Shown here one piece after another: positions 15,653-24,278 of a stretch of DNA of 64,000 bases. A program made the position numbers and the translations under genes. Origin of the DNA: Flavobacteriales bacterium (GTDB lineage: Bacteria; Bacteroidota; Bacteroidia; Flavobacteriales_F; PHOS-HE28). The DNA lies in assembly GCA_016700415.1 (NCBI GenBank), contig CP065018.1:558001-622000 (forward strand). The letters are read 5' to 3'. The notes beneath the pieces were generated by a model. That model was not told the DNA's origin. It saw only the letters and a program-made list of their open reading frames with translations, and did no database searches. Position 1 is the stretch's first letter, and each line of letters starts with the position of its first letter.

Positions 15653-18439
15653 TCAAGCTTTCGCCTTCCCCCCAGTCCCCCGCACCCGCTGCCGCACCGC
15701 CACCAAGGTCCCCAACGCCATCAGAATACATCCGATCCACAGGATGTTGATGCCGGGGAACATAATGGCCTGCATGATCACGAACTCCCGCTCGCTCACG
15801 TTCAGGCCCACTTGGTCGCCCTTCACGGTGGCGAGGTCGAACTTCACGTTCAGCTCCGGTATGGCGAAGCCCTTGCTGCCCACGTTCTGTCCGTCGTGGT
15901 AGATCACCACGGGCTTGGCCTCGAACCAGCGGTTCTGATCGTAGAGGTCACGTACACGCATGTTCAGGATGTACACGGTGAAGTCCGGGCCCAAGCGCGC
16001 CAATGTGACGCTGTCCCGAACGGTGCGGATGCTGTCGATCAGGATCACGCAGGTGGGCGTTACGATGGTGTCACCAACGCTCTTTTCGTAGGTCCGCGCA
16101 GGCATATGGCCGTCCGCGGCGGTGTCCAATTTCGCGTACCGGATGTGCGTGTAGAGGTCGTGGTCCACCCAATGTTTGGTGCTGGGTTCGGCCACGTTGC
16201 CAAAGCGCGGGTTTAGCTGCACCATGGGTTTCAGCGCGAATTCCTTCGGTCCGGCGCGGTGGCTGCTCCAGTCAGATGCGCGCCACATCTCGCTGCGCGT
16301 GAAGGTCTCCAAGGGTGCCCAATGCTCAGGTTGGTCGCTGAGAAAGTTGTCGCTAGCCACGTGGTCGTCCTTGGCGATGAAGAGCATGCTCCGCACGCGC
16401 ACCGTGTCGCCCACGTGGAAATTGCGGGGTACGGACTTCATCCAGTCCATGTCGTAATACAGGTTCACGCCTTCCTGGCGCTTGCCCTTGAAGGTGACGA
16501 AGTGCTCGCCCACCGGTAGGGTGTCGCCGAGGTAGAGCAGCATGTCCTTGCTGTCGTTGAAGTCCTTGTTGAGGAAATTCAGCACGGGCCCCGTCTGGTT
16601 GCGGGTGACGATCTTCTCACGGGAGGTGCTGATCAGCGCGCCGAGCAGCACCAGCGCGAAGCCCACGTGCGCGATGGAAGGACCGGCCTTGCTGAGCTTG
16701 CCCTTCAAGACCATCGGGATGTAGAAGGCATTGGACAGTACGGCGAAGCAGGTGGCGAACAGGAGCGCCACGAGATTGCCCTCCACCAAGCGGTATTCCA
16801 GCCACCATGTGGCCAGTATGGTGAGCACCAAGGCCCCGATCAGCGACCAGCGCAGCTCGCGGAAGAACTTTTTCTTGTCGGTCTTCTTGTAGCGGAGGTA
16901 TTGTCCGAAGGCCACCAGCATCGCCACGATGAAGGCGAAGGGGATCTGCCACTTGTTGAAATGTGCCTTGGCTTCCACCGGCGGGGCCAGTTTGTCCGTT
17001 GCAAGGGTGTGCGCCCAGCCCCAGCCCGTCGCGTCGTGCAGGCTTTGGAAGGCGCTTTGGAACGGGGCCAACAACAGGTTGAACACCGGAATGGACGTGC
17101 TGAAGATGATCTGCATCGCGCTCAGCAACAGCACCAACGAGGCGATGAACAGCCAGAACTCACGGGTCAGCAATTGCTCTTCCTCGTGCCCGTGGAAGGG
17201 CCCTTTCCGGTAGGCCACCACGGTCATCACCAAGCTGACGGCGACAAAGAGGATGATCGCGGGCACCTGCACCTGTAACGTCACGCCCAGCACGAAGATC
17301 AGCACCGAAAGCCCGAAGTAGAAGAGGCGGTCCGTGCGGTGCGTGTTCAGCGCGGTGACGGCCACCACCACGAAGGTGAGCATGAAGATGAGCAGGCCCG
17401 GCAACATGCCCTCGCCGGTGAAGCTGTGTACGCTGGTATCGCCAAGCACGCCGCTGCGGGTGAGGAAGGTGCTGTAGAGCACCAGCAGGAAGGTGAGCAG
17501 CGCGAGGAAGAGCGTGGTGAAGAGCGAGGTGTCCTTGCGCTTGTTGATCAGCATCAGGTGCCCGGTGCCGACCAGCGTGAGCCAAGGCACGAGCGAGGCA
17601 TTCTCCACCGGGTCCCAGGCCCAGAAGCCGCCGAAGCTGAGCGCCTCGTAAGCCCAAGCACCGCCCATCAGGATGCCGGTGCCCAGTACGCCAATACCGA
17701 AGAAGGTCCACGGCAGCGCAGGTTCCATCCACTCCTTTACCCGCCTCGTCCACAAGCCGGCTATGGCGAAGGCGAAGGGTATCAATGTGGAAGCAAAGCC
17801 GAAGAAGAGAGTGGGAGGGTGGATCACCATCCAATAGTTCTGCAGCAACGGGTTCAATCCGCGGCCGTCCTTGAACTGCGGGATCATGGCGAGGTAGGTC
17901 GGCAGTTTCGTCCACGGCAGACCGATGTTCTCCGGAAGTTCACGGATCAAGAGGAAAGGGCTGCTGCCCACGCGCACATCGAACACATAGATGCCCAGCA
18001 ACATCGTGGCGAGGAACACTTGCACCAGTGCGAACACCGCCAGCACGGGGCCTTCCCACGTCTTGGCTTTCCAGATCAGGAGGTTGCCCAGCACCATCGT
18101 CCAGAAGGTCCAGAGCAGGAACGAGCCTTCCTGACCTTCCCAGAAACAGCTCGCGATGTAGCGCAACGGCATCTCCGTATTGCTGTGCTTCCACACGTAG
18201 TCGTAGGCGAACCAGTGGTTGAAGAGCATGGTGAACAATGTCACCACAATGCCAAGTATCGCGATCGAATGCACCCGGAACGCGGCCCGTGCCAAGGTGC
18301 GCCAGCCCAAGTCCTTGGTCTGCGTGAAGAGCGTGTAGGCGACCAGCGCCAAGAGCGCGCCCGAAAAAGACAGGATGGTCAAAATGTGCCCAAGCACTCC
18401 GGCCCAAGCGTGTTCGCCGATGTAAGAGACTTGTTCCAA
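15653..18439 (-). CDS. ccmF: Cytochrome c maturation haem lyase CcmF/CcsA-type
   Basis: A 928-residue polytopic membrane protein with around 14 hydrophobic helices. The tryptophan-rich haem-handling WWD-type motif is seen as SFGGFWAWDPVENASLVPWL (around residues 265-285), with flanking His residues (MVIHPP, GTGHLM). The C-terminal 250 residues contain a large periplasmic domain. CcmF moves haem from holo-CcmE to the CxxCH of apocytochromes on the outer face of the inner membrane. It is the last gene of the ccmB-C-D-E-F operon; the gap to ccmE carries repeat words and a perfect CCCCGATA/TATCGGGG palindrome. Confidence 0.92.
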   Translation of the reverse strand: MEQVSYIGEHAWAGVLGHILTILSFSGALLALVAYTLFTQTKDLGWRTLARAAFRVHSIAILGIVVTLFTMLFNHWFAYDYVWKHSNTEMPLRYIASCFWEGQEGSFLLWTFWTMVLGNLLIWKAKTWEGPVLAVFALVQVFLATMLLGIYVFDVRVGSSPFLLIRELPENIGLPWTKLPTYLAMIPQFKDGRGLNPLLQNYWMVIHPPTLFFGFASTLIPFAFAIAGLWTRRVKEWMEPALPWTFFGIGVLGTGILMGGAWAYEALSFGGFWAWDPVENASLVPWLTLVGTGHLMLINKRKDTSLFTTLFLALLTFLLVLYSTFLTRSGVLGDTSVHSFTGEGMLPGLLIFMLTFVVVAVTALNTHRTDRLFYFGLSVLIFVLGVTLQVQVPAIILFVAVSLVMTVVAYRKGPFHGHEEEQLLTREFWLFIASLVLLLSAMQIIFSTSIPVFNLLLAPFQSAFQSLHDATGWGWAHTLATDKLAPPVEAKAHFNKWQIPFAFIVAMLVAFGQYLRYKKTDKKKFFRELRWSLIGALVLTILATWWLEYRLVEGNLVALLFATCFAVLSNAFYIPMVLKGKLSKAGPSIAHVGFALVLLGALISTSREKIVTRNQTGPVLNFLNKDFNDSKDMLLYLGDTLPVGEHFVTFKGKRQEGVNLYYDMDWMKSVPRNFHVGDTVRVRSMLFIAKDDHVASDNFLSDQPEHWAPLETFTRSEMWRASDWSSHRAGPKEFALKPMVQLNPRFGNVAEPSTKHWVDHDLYTHIRYAKLDTAADGHMPARTYEKSVGDTIVTPTCVILIDSIRTVRDSVTLARLGPDFTVYILNMRVRDLYDQNRWFEAKPVVIYHDGQNVGSKGFAIPELNVKFDLATVKGDQVGLNVSEREFVIMQAIMFPGINILWIGCILMALGTLVAVRQRVRGTGGKAKA

Positions 18440-18440
18440 C

Positions 18441-18571
18441 GGATTAGCTGATTAGCGGATGGGCTGCCCCGATATGTATCGGGGAGCTGATGGCTCCATG
18501 CAGGAACCACCTGGCGCCATCGGCTTCATATGAAATTCTTCTTTGCGCCTCTGCGCCTCCGCGGCCCTCAT
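18441..18571. repeat. Mixed short-word repeats and palindrome between ccmE and ccmF
   Basis: Contains GATTAGCTGATTAGCGGAT words, a perfect 18-bp palindrome (CCCCGATATGTATCGGGG, 18467-18484), AGCTGATGG, and a TTTGCGCCTCTGCGCCTCCGCGG run (about 18541-18563). The gap lies inside an otherwise compact operon, so any hairpin would affect ccmF expression relative to ccmE. Confidence 0.75.
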
Positions 18572-18575
18572 TTGT

Positions 18576-18971
18576 TCACAGCCCTGCGGTCACTTTGTTC
18601 TCCTCGTTGTACTTGCTGGGGCACTTCAGGAGCATGTCCTTGGCGTGGAAGTTCCCGTCCGCGTCGGCCTCGCCGATCAATACCAAGCGTTCGGAACGCT
18701 CCAAGTCGTTGGGCTTCGCCATGGCGAGGTGTACGTTGCACTTTTTGCCGTTGAGGTCCACCATGGAGAACTTGGTGAGGCTCGCGTTCACGCTAGGTTC
18801 GTAGACGATGGGCTGCGAGCGGTCCAAGGTGCCCACCACGTGGAATTCCCGGCCGGGCTGCTCGAAGGCTTCGCTCAAGCTGGCATAACTGCTGCTGTCG
18901 CTCAGTGATCCGATCAATGCCGCTATCGCGACGGCAATGATGACGAGTGCGATGATGTGACTGCGTTTCAT
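18576..18971 (-). CDS. ccmE: Cytochrome c maturation protein CcmE, Cys-type
   Basis: A 131-residue periplasmic haem chaperone with one N-terminal anchor (HIIALVIIAVAIAALIGSL), then an OB-fold (REFHVVGTLD, LTKFSMVDLNGKKCNVHLA, LVLIGEADADGNFHAKDMLL). It ends in KCPSKYNEE: the haem-binding motif is CxxxY rather than the HxxxY of Escherichia coli. A Cys-type CcmE is known from some sulfate reducers and archaea, and the motif appears typical of Bacteroidota. It carries haem from CcmC to CcmF. Confidence 0.9.
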   Translation of the reverse strand: MKRSHIIALVIIAVAIAALIGSLSDSSSYASLSEAFEQPGREFHVVGTLDRSQPIVYEPSVNASLTKFSMVDLNGKKCNVHLAMAKPNDLERSERLVLIGEADADGNFHAKDMLLKCPSKYNEENKVTAGL

Positions 18972-19030
18972 TTGGATTAGCTGATTAGCTGGTGGCGATC
19001 ATCTGATCTTCTGATCGCCTGATCTTCTGA
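18972..19030. repeat. GATCTTCT / GATTAGCT words overlapping the ccmD stop
   Basis: GATTAGCTGATTAGCT is followed by four spaced GATC(A/T)TCT words. The run passes through the ccmD stop codon (18999-19001) and supplies its last dozen codons. The same GATCTTCTGATC words recur at 22559-22590 and 34590-34626. Confidence 0.8.
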
Positions 19031-19307
19031 TCCCCTTCTCCAGCTTGCTGATCTTCCGGTCCATGTTGAACATCCAGATGGCAAGTCCGATGAGCACTAC
19101 GCTCACCACCATTACCACCGTATTGATCTTGCCCGAGGCGAACATCGTCTCCTCCAACCATCCCGGTGCCTCGGATGCCGCAAAGGTACTCACGGGCAGA
19201 AGGAGCAGGGCCATGACGGCCATCAGTTGGGCCAACCTTTGTAAAGTTCGCTTGCCTAACGACCGGTCGCGCTGGTCCTTCCACGGAAAACTATTCAGAA
19301 GCTTCAT
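18999..19307 (-). CDS. ccmD: CcmD-like small membrane protein
   Basis: A 102-residue protein with a signal-like N-terminal segment (LAQLMAVMALLLLPVSTFAA), then a single membrane helix (NTVVMVVSVVLIGLAIWMF) and a short charged tail (NMDRKISKLEKG). Size, topology and position between ccmC and ccmE match the Bacteroidota CcmD family, which helps release holo-CcmE from CcmABC. The last codons (IRRSGDQKIR) are encoded by the GATCTTCT repeat, so this end is probably not ancestral. Its start overlaps the ccmC end by 17 bases. Confidence 0.8.
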   Translation of the reverse strand: MKLLNSFPWKDQRDRSLGKRTLQRLAQLMAVMALLLLPVSTFAASEAPGWLEETMFASGKINTVVMVVSVVLIGLAIWMFNMDRKISKLEKGIRRSGDQKIR

Positions 19308-20307
19308 CGAAATGTGCTTTGATGCGTGAAACGCGCAGGTGCAGGGTATAGGCCCAGACGCCGAGCAGCACCCAGCCGGTCACCGCCGGATAGAACACCG
19401 CGCGCAGGCTGCTGTCGAGGTCGTAAGAGCTGAAGGCCGGATTGCCACCGTTGCCAGGGTGAAGTGAATCGGTGAGGCGCGGCAGCACCATGATGAAGAC
19501 GAACATCAGCACGTAGGCGAAGATGTTGTAGATCGCCGCCAGCCGCGCGCGTTTGTGGCCATCTGGGATGGAGCCGCGCAGGATCAGGTAGGCGGCGTAG
19601 ATCAACACGGTAACGGCCGCGCCGTTCAGTTTCGGGTCGGTGGTCCACCAATCGCCCCAGGTGGCGCGGGCCCAGATGCTGCCGGTGATCAGGCCCATGG
19701 CGGCAAAGAGCAGGCTGACGTCCACGGCGGAAAGGGCCATGCGGTCCGCGCCGAGATCGCCGGTACGCAATACGCGCAGGCTTTGCCAGAAGGAGATCGT
19801 CATCAGCACCATCATGGTGAACCACATCGGCACATGGAAGAAGAGGTTGCGGATGGTCTCGTTCAGGATGGCACGGTCGGGGAAGTGCCGTGCGGAAGCG
19901 ATCGGCGAAACGTCCATTCCTGCACATGGCGTGCTTATCGCACCTGTGCCCAAGCCTTCCGTAAAAAAGGCTTCGTGAAGTACGAGGTCGCCGTCCATGC
20001 CGGAGGCTACTCTCAGGTCAGAAAGTTGTTCGCTGAGGCCTGAAGGGATTGTCCCTGACAGTTGAAGCTTTTCCGGAGAAATAACCTTCACTGTCAGGCA
20101 GGTACTGACGTCGCCGTTCTCGATCCAGGCCCATACCTCATCCTTGAATTTGGTATTGTAGCCAGTGACCTCGAAGCTGACCTCGCCGGGAGCTATCCTA
20201 TCTGCAGAAACATGGACCAGCGCCGGACCCAAGGGCGTATGCAGGCCCACGATCACCACGTAAAGTAGGAGCACCACGCTAAGCCCCTTCCACCACCAGC
20301 CCTTCAT
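19291..20307 (-). CDS. ccmC: Cytochrome c biogenesis protein CcmC (CcsA-type)
   Basis: A 338-residue membrane protein. The second half has the CcmC core: HVPMWFTMMVLM helix with a likely haem-ligand His, the tryptophan-rich motif WARATWGDWWTTDPKL, and the PRLTDSLHPG segment with the second His. CcmC loads haem onto CcmE. About residues 28-125 form an extra periplasmic beta domain between the first helix and the core (VSFEVTGYNTKFKDEVWAWI), which is longer than in proteobacterial CcmC. It starts three bases after the ccmB stop. Confidence 0.9.
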   Translation of the reverse strand: MKGWWWKGLSVVLLLYVVIVGLHTPLGPALVHVSADRIAPGEVSFEVTGYNTKFKDEVWAWIENGDVSTCLTVKVISPEKLQLSGTIPSGLSEQLSDLRVASGMDGDLVLHEAFFTEGLGTGAISTPCAGMDVSPIASARHFPDRAILNETIRNLFFHVPMWFTMMVLMTISFWQSLRVLRTGDLGADRMALSAVDVSLLFAAMGLITGSIWARATWGDWWTTDPKLNGAAVTVLIYAAYLILRGSIPDGHKRARLAAIYNIFAYVLMFVFIMVLPRLTDSLHPGNGGNPAFSSYDLDSSLRAVFYPAVTGWVLLGVWAYTLHLRVSRIKAHFDEASE

Positions 20308-20310
20308 TTT

Positions 20311-20979
20311 TCAGTCGCGCCAAAGGTAGGGGAAGAGCAACCACGCCAATACCACGGTGATCACGTCTATCAACAGCAGCCAGATCACATATTTCCCGGT
20401 GACGTCCCAGCCCATGCCGTCGAGCGCCAGCTTGCTCGCTTTCATCACGCTCAGCAACATCGGCAGCACGATCGGGAAGCCCAGGATGGCCATCAGCCCG
20501 ATGCCGTTACCGGCCCGCGCGGCCAAGGCCGAGATCAACGTGAGCACCAGCGCAAAACCAACGCCGCCGGCCATCACCACCAGCACGAACGTGCCCAGTT
20601 GTGCACCCTCAAGAGGAGCGCTGCCGATGAAAAGCGCATAAGCTGCAAGGCTCAGCAAGCTCAGCACTGCCATGGTGACCGCATTGTAGATGGTGCGCGC
20701 CAACACCACGCTGCGCGGCGAGGCCAACGTATAGAGGTAGAGTTGCCGTCCGGCGTTCTCCCGCTGGAAAGACCGGCCCAGCGCATTGAATGCCGCGAAC
20801 AGCAGGATGATCCAGAACAAAGCGTTCCAGATCGGCGCCTCCGCCAAGTGCCGTACGCCTTGGTAGCACACGTAAACCGTGCTCACCACATACAGCGCCA
20901 TACTGCCCCACGCGTGCTTCTGGCGGCGGTCCAGCTGCCATTCGAGCTTGAGTAGGTGGGCTATCTCGGCGGAGCGCAT
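20311..20979 (-). CDS. ccmB: Haem exporter subunit CcmB
   Basis: A 222-residue protein with six predicted membrane helices and the CcmB-type core: FQRENAGRQLYLYTLASPR near residue 75, then LGTFVLVVMAGGVGFALVL and GLMAILGFPIVLPMLLS. It is the membrane partner of the CcmA ATPase in the CcmAB transporter that helps free holo-CcmE. It is the first gene of the minus-strand ccm operon. No ccmA, ccmG or ccmH is in the window, so those must be elsewhere. Confidence 0.9.
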   Translation of the reverse strand: MRSAEIAHLLKLEWQLDRRQKHAWGSMALYVVSTVYVCYQGVRHLAEAPIWNALFWIILLFAAFNALGRSFQRENAGRQLYLYTLASPRSVVLARTIYNAVTMAVLSLLSLAAYALFIGSAPLEGAQLGTFVLVVMAGGVGFALVLTLISALAARAGNGIGLMAILGFPIVLPMLLSVMKASKLALDGMGWDVTGKYVIWLLLIDVITVVLAWLLFPYLWRD

Positions 20980-20991
20980 CGGGGGTGAGGG

Positions 20992-21226
20992 ACCGCAAAG
21001 AACGCTAAGAACGCGAAGAAGAGGTTAACCGCAACGGTCGCAACGAGCGCAACGCAATACAGGACTGCGGGGCGGCTTGAAGCGCCAAAGCCGTTGCGTC
21101 CGTTGCGAACGTTGCGGTAGAAATCCATCAGATCTTCGATCGCGAAGCGAACACTTTGCGCTCTCTGCGCCCTCCGCGGTTAAAAATCAGGTAGGTCCCT
21201 TCGTGTTCTTAGCGTCCTTTGCGGTA
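20992..21226. repeat. Two nested inverted repeats (CGCAAAG outside, CGCAACG inside)
   Basis: Outer arms: 20992-21018 (ACCGCAAAGAACGCTAAGAA...) and 21199-21226 (...TTAGCGTCCTTTGCGGTA). Inner arms: 21028-21054 (ACCGCAACGGTCGCAACGAG...) and 21092-21119 (...CGAACGTTGCGGTA). A third run (CTTTGCGCTCTCTGCGCCCT, 21153 onward) lies between them. The block fills the divergent gap between ccmB and the epimerase gene, and its right arm ends 12 bases before the epimerase GTG. Confidence 0.85.
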
Positions 21227-21238
21227 GAAAACCTTCAC

Positions 21239-22279
21239 GTGCGGATCTCCTACGCCCCATACCGCCTGCTCTTCAAGCACCCCTTCGAAACTGCGCACGG
21301 CGTTCGGGAGGGAACGGACAGCATCTTCATCCGGCTGGAAGAAAATGGCATCACGGGTTATGGGGAGGTCACCTTGCCGCCGTACCTGAAAGAGAAACCT
21401 CGGGATGTTCTGGACCGGCTCAATGGACCGGTAATGGCCGGGGTGAATAACACAGCTGAATTAGAGACCTATCTGAATGATCCGGAAGCTTGGAATAACC
21501 ATCAACAGGGTTGCCGAGCGGGACTACAATTGGCTTTGATCGACTTGGCAGGAAAGACACAACAAAAAACTGTTGCTCAGTTGATTAACATTCTTCAAGC
21601 AAAGTCCTGTAAAAGCTTAATGACCATCGGCATAACGCCCGTGGAGAAGGTGGCCGAACGGCTTCATCAACTCCCCAAAAGCGACTACCTTAAGGTCAAA
21701 ATGAACGGACCGGGATCCATTCCGATGCTGCTTGAAGTGCTGAATCACGACCGGCGCCCGGTGTTTATCGATGGCAACCAAGGCATGCAAAGCGTCCGGG
21801 AAATACTGGAAGTTTGCCAAGTGGCGGGGGACCGGCTGGTCGGATTGGAGCAGCCGTTTGCGGTGAAGGATGCCGGACTTCAGCAGGAATTACAACTGAA
21901 ACTGCCGGTCTGCGTGTATGGCGATGAATCGATCTGGGGCATGGACGATCTGGAAGCGGCGCCAGGGGTATTCGACGGCGTTAACATCAAATTGATGAAA
22001 TGCGGCGGCTTGGACAAGGCCAAGGCCATGACGGACCGGGCGACGGAATTAGTACTGAAGGTGATGTTGGGCTGTATGAGTGAAAGCTCGCTCGGCTGCA
22101 CGGCAATGGCGCACTTGGCCGGAGCCGCCGACCTGATGGATCTGGACGGTCCGGTGCTGATCAAGAACGATCCGTTCGAGGGGATGGTGCTGGAGAACGG
22201 AAAGCCGGTGATGCCAAACCGGCCGGGTATCGGTGCCATCCTCAAAGCTGAGCTTGAGTTCAAATATATCGGCGCATAA
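21239..22279 (+). CDS. Dipeptide epimerase (enolase superfamily)
   Basis: A 346-residue enolase-superfamily protein. The N-terminal capping domain opens VRISYAPYRLLFKHPFETAH. The barrel has the expected residues: KxK lysines (YLKVKMNGPG), metal ligands in FIDGNQGM, LEQPF and YGDESIW, and the second catalytic lysine in NIKLMKCGG. KxK plus lysine on opposite faces and a DxD-like end fit the muconate-lactonising / dipeptide-epimerase subgroup, typically L-Ala-D/L-Glu epimerase of peptidoglycan recycling. A GTG start at 21239 gives the usual family length; the upstream open frame is encoded by repeats and looks non-protein. The gene appears slightly richer in A/T than its neighbours. Confidence 0.85.
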   Translation: MRISYAPYRLLFKHPFETAHGVREGTDSIFIRLEENGITGYGEVTLPPYLKEKPRDVLDRLNGPVMAGVNNTAELETYLNDPEAWNNHQQGCRAGLQLALIDLAGKTQQKTVAQLINILQAKSCKSLMTIGITPVEKVAERLHQLPKSDYLKVKMNGPGSIPMLLEVLNHDRRPVFIDGNQGMQSVREILEVCQVAGDRLVGLEQPFAVKDAGLQQELQLKLPVCVYGDESIWGMDDLEAAPGVFDGVNIKLMKCGGLDKAKAMTDRATELVLKVMLGCMSESSLGCTAMAHLAGAADLMDLDGPVLIKNDPFEGMVLENGKPVMPNRPGIGAILKAELEFKYIGA

Positions 22280-22331
22280 TTTATATTATGTTAACTTTGA
22301 TTTGGATGGATACTCCCCTGTAGCTCATTAG

Positions 22332-22349
22332 GTTCCTCCTCAGAGGAAA
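22332..22349 (+). terminator. Weak hairpin after the epimerase gene
   Basis: TTCCTC-CTCA-GAGGAA gives a 6-bp stem about 55 bases past the stop codon, without a strong T run. The rest of 22280-22767 holds no gene I can support: an AT-rich start, then a GC-rich stretch, a GATC-word repeat and a likely promoter. Confidence 0.4.
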
Positions 22350-22558
22350 CGAGGCATGGAGAATTTGTATTGGTTGTTGGCGGTTCACCCTACTTGAACA
22401 ATTGGCCGCTTCGGTGGCGGTTTTCCTTCTCGGTAATGGACAGCCATGGACCACGCTGGACGGCGCCCACCGCACCGGTTCATCTCTACTGCGGATCCGC
22501 ATTCATTCTAACGATCTGCGGCGTCAGCATCCCAAGTCGCGGCAACGGCGTTTCCATT

Positions 22559-22590
22559 GTCTGATCATCTGATTTTCTGATCGTCCGATC
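22559..22590. repeat. CTGATCATCTGATTTTCTGATC words
   Basis: Four spaced (T)CTGAT(C/T) words upstream of the helicase gene, of the same type as at 18990-19030 and 34590-34626. Confidence 0.6.
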
Positions 22591-22598
22591 CGGTTCCC

Positions 22599-22606
22599 TA
22601 CATTTG
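22599..22606 (+). promoter_or_regulatory. TAnnTTTG -7 box upstream of the helicase gene
   Basis: TACATTTG matches the Bacteroidota -7 consensus. If used, it leaves a leader of roughly 155 nt before the helicase ATG. This is longer than elsewhere in the window and could hold a cold- or growth-responsive leader, as some DEAD-box genes have. Confidence 0.5.
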
Positions 22607-22767
22607 CGCCGCCCAAGCGCCAAACTTTCATCCGTTCTTCGGATCCATCGTCCAGGCGCCATCCCCAGCGGATCATTGCACGCCGGACCGATCGAGGGCT
22701 TTTCCTAAACACACATTCCGCGTGTCCATGGCTCAATGACCGGGACCGTTCGTACTGAAGCATTTAC

Positions 22768-24192
22768 ATGCACCAAACCACTTTTGACCAGCTCGGTCTG
22801 ATCGAGCCCATTCTCAAAGCCCTTCAACACGAAGGCTACACCCACCCCACGCCGATCCAGGCGCAAAGCATTCCTTATCTCTTGGAAGGTCGTGACCTGC
22901 TGGGTTGCGCACAGACCGGTACCGGAAAGACCGCCGCGTTCGCCATCCCGATGATCCAGCGGATGGTCAACGCACAAAGCGGTGGTCCACGCGGCGGCCG
23001 CAAGCCCATACGTGCGCTCATCCTAACGCCCACCCGGGAACTGGCCATCCAGATCGACGAGAGCTACAAAGCCTATGGTCGCCATACGGACCTGCGCACC
23101 ACCGTCATCTTCGGTGGCGTGGGCCAAAAGCCGCAGACCGATGCGCTGCGCCGCGGCGTGGACATCCTCGTGGCCACTCCCGGCCGCCTGTTGGACCTGA
23201 TGAACCAAGGCTTCGTCAACCTGAAAGAGCTGGAATACTTCGTGCTTGACGAGGCCGACCGCATGCTCGACATGGGCTTCATCCACGACGTGAAGAAGGT
23301 GATCGCGGCCATTCCACGCCAACGCCAAACGCTCTTCTTCAGTGCCACCATGCCGCCTGAGGTCCAACGCCTTTCAGCCTCGCTGCTCCACAACCCCGTG
23401 AAGGTAGAGGTGACGCCGGCCTCCTCCACTGCGGAAACCGTGGAACAGGAGGTCTTCTTCGTGGACAAGTCGAACAAGGCCAATTTGCTCGTGCACCTGC
23501 TGAATACTCGCGACATTGCCGAAGCGCTCGTATTCAGTCGCACCAAGCACGGTGCTGACAAGCTGGTCCGCATCATCGAGAAGGCCGGCATCCGTGCCGA
23601 GGCCATCCACGGTAACAAGGCCCAGAACGCCCGTCAGCGCGCCCTGAAGAACTTCAAGGACCGCAAGACCCGCGTGCTGGTGGCGACCGACATCGCTGCA
23701 CGTGGCATCGACATCGATTCCCTCTCCCACGTGGTGAACTTCGACATCCCCAACGTGCCGGAGACTTATGTACACCGCATCGGTCGCACCGGCCGCGCAG
23801 GTGCCAGCGGCATCGCCATTTCCCTCTGCGACGTGGACGAGCGCGTGTTCCTGCGTGACATCACCAAGCTGATCGCACGGCAGATCCCCGTAGTTGAGGA
23901 GCACCCCTTCCCCGCCAGCGGAAATGCCAGCAAGCCCCTTTCCCCGGAACCGCCGAAAGGCCAAGGTCGGCAAGGAGGAGGTCGTAATGGCGGCGGACGC
24001 GGCCAAGGTGGCCGTTCCACTGGAAATTCCGGAGGGAACGGGCAGCCGAAGGATTTTGCTACGCTCACTGCGGAGCTGATCAACGACTTGGAAGGCGGCG
24101 GTGCCAAGCCGAAGACCCCATCCGGCACCGGAAGTAACAACCGCAGGCGCTGGCGCGGGCCGCGGCCAGGAGGTGGTGGCGGAAAGCGATGA
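22768..24192 (+). CDS. DEAD-box ATP-dependent RNA helicase (RhlE-like)
   Basis: A 474-residue helicase. All core motifs are visible: Q motif (HPTPIQAQSIP), motif I AQTGTGKTAAF, Ia PTRELAIQ, II DEADRMLDMGF, III SATMP, IV region ALVFSRTKHGADKLV, V TDIAARGIDI and VI HRIGRTGRAG. The core ends near residue 370. A basic, Gly-rich tail follows (GRQGGGRNGGGRGQGG; RRRWRGPRPGGGGGKR), typical of RhlE-type helicases that bind RNA without sequence preference. It unwinds short RNA duplexes in ribosome assembly or mRNA decay. It is a single gene with a hairpin terminator shared with the convergent neighbour. Confidence 0.93.
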   Translation: MHQTTFDQLGLIEPILKALQHEGYTHPTPIQAQSIPYLLEGRDLLGCAQTGTGKTAAFAIPMIQRMVNAQSGGPRGGRKPIRALILTPTRELAIQIDESYKAYGRHTDLRTTVIFGGVGQKPQTDALRRGVDILVATPGRLLDLMNQGFVNLKELEYFVLDEADRMLDMGFIHDVKKVIAAIPRQRQTLFFSATMPPEVQRLSASLLHNPVKVEVTPASSTAETVEQEVFFVDKSNKANLLVHLLNTRDIAEALVFSRTKHGADKLVRIIEKAGIRAEAIHGNKAQNARQRALKNFKDRKTRVLVATDIAARGIDIDSLSHVVNFDIPNVPETYVHRIGRTGRAGASGIAISLCDVDERVFLRDITKLIARQIPVVEEHPFPASGNASKPLSPEPPKGQGRQGGGRNGGGRGQGGRSTGNSGGNGQPKDFATLTAELINDLEGGGAKPKTPSGTGSNNRRRWRGPRPGGGGGKR

Positions 24193-24213
24193 ATTGACCT
24201 TACTCGAAACGAA

Positions 24214-24247
24214 GAACGCGAGCTGCTCCCAAGAGTTGCTCGCGTTC
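24214..24247. terminator. Hairpin between convergent helicase and hydroxylase genes
   Basis: GAACGCGAGC and GCTCGCGTTC form a perfect 10-bp stem with a 14-base loop, 20 bases past the helicase stop and about 30 bases from the end of the opposing gene. It suits both strands; no T run is seen. Confidence 0.7.
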
Positions 24248-24278
24248 CTCGCTTGGTAGCGGTGAGATCCCTACGCGT

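Noticed and set aside
21077..21238. ATG-started extension of the dipeptide epimerase
   Set aside because: These 54 codons are entirely repeat arms (Cys/Arg-rich translation); the enzyme family begins at VRISYAP.
22370..22564. A 64-codon open frame between the epimerase and helicase genes
   Set aside because: No promoter or family signature, the frame ends in the GATC-word repeat, and the residues look like translated non-coding sequence.
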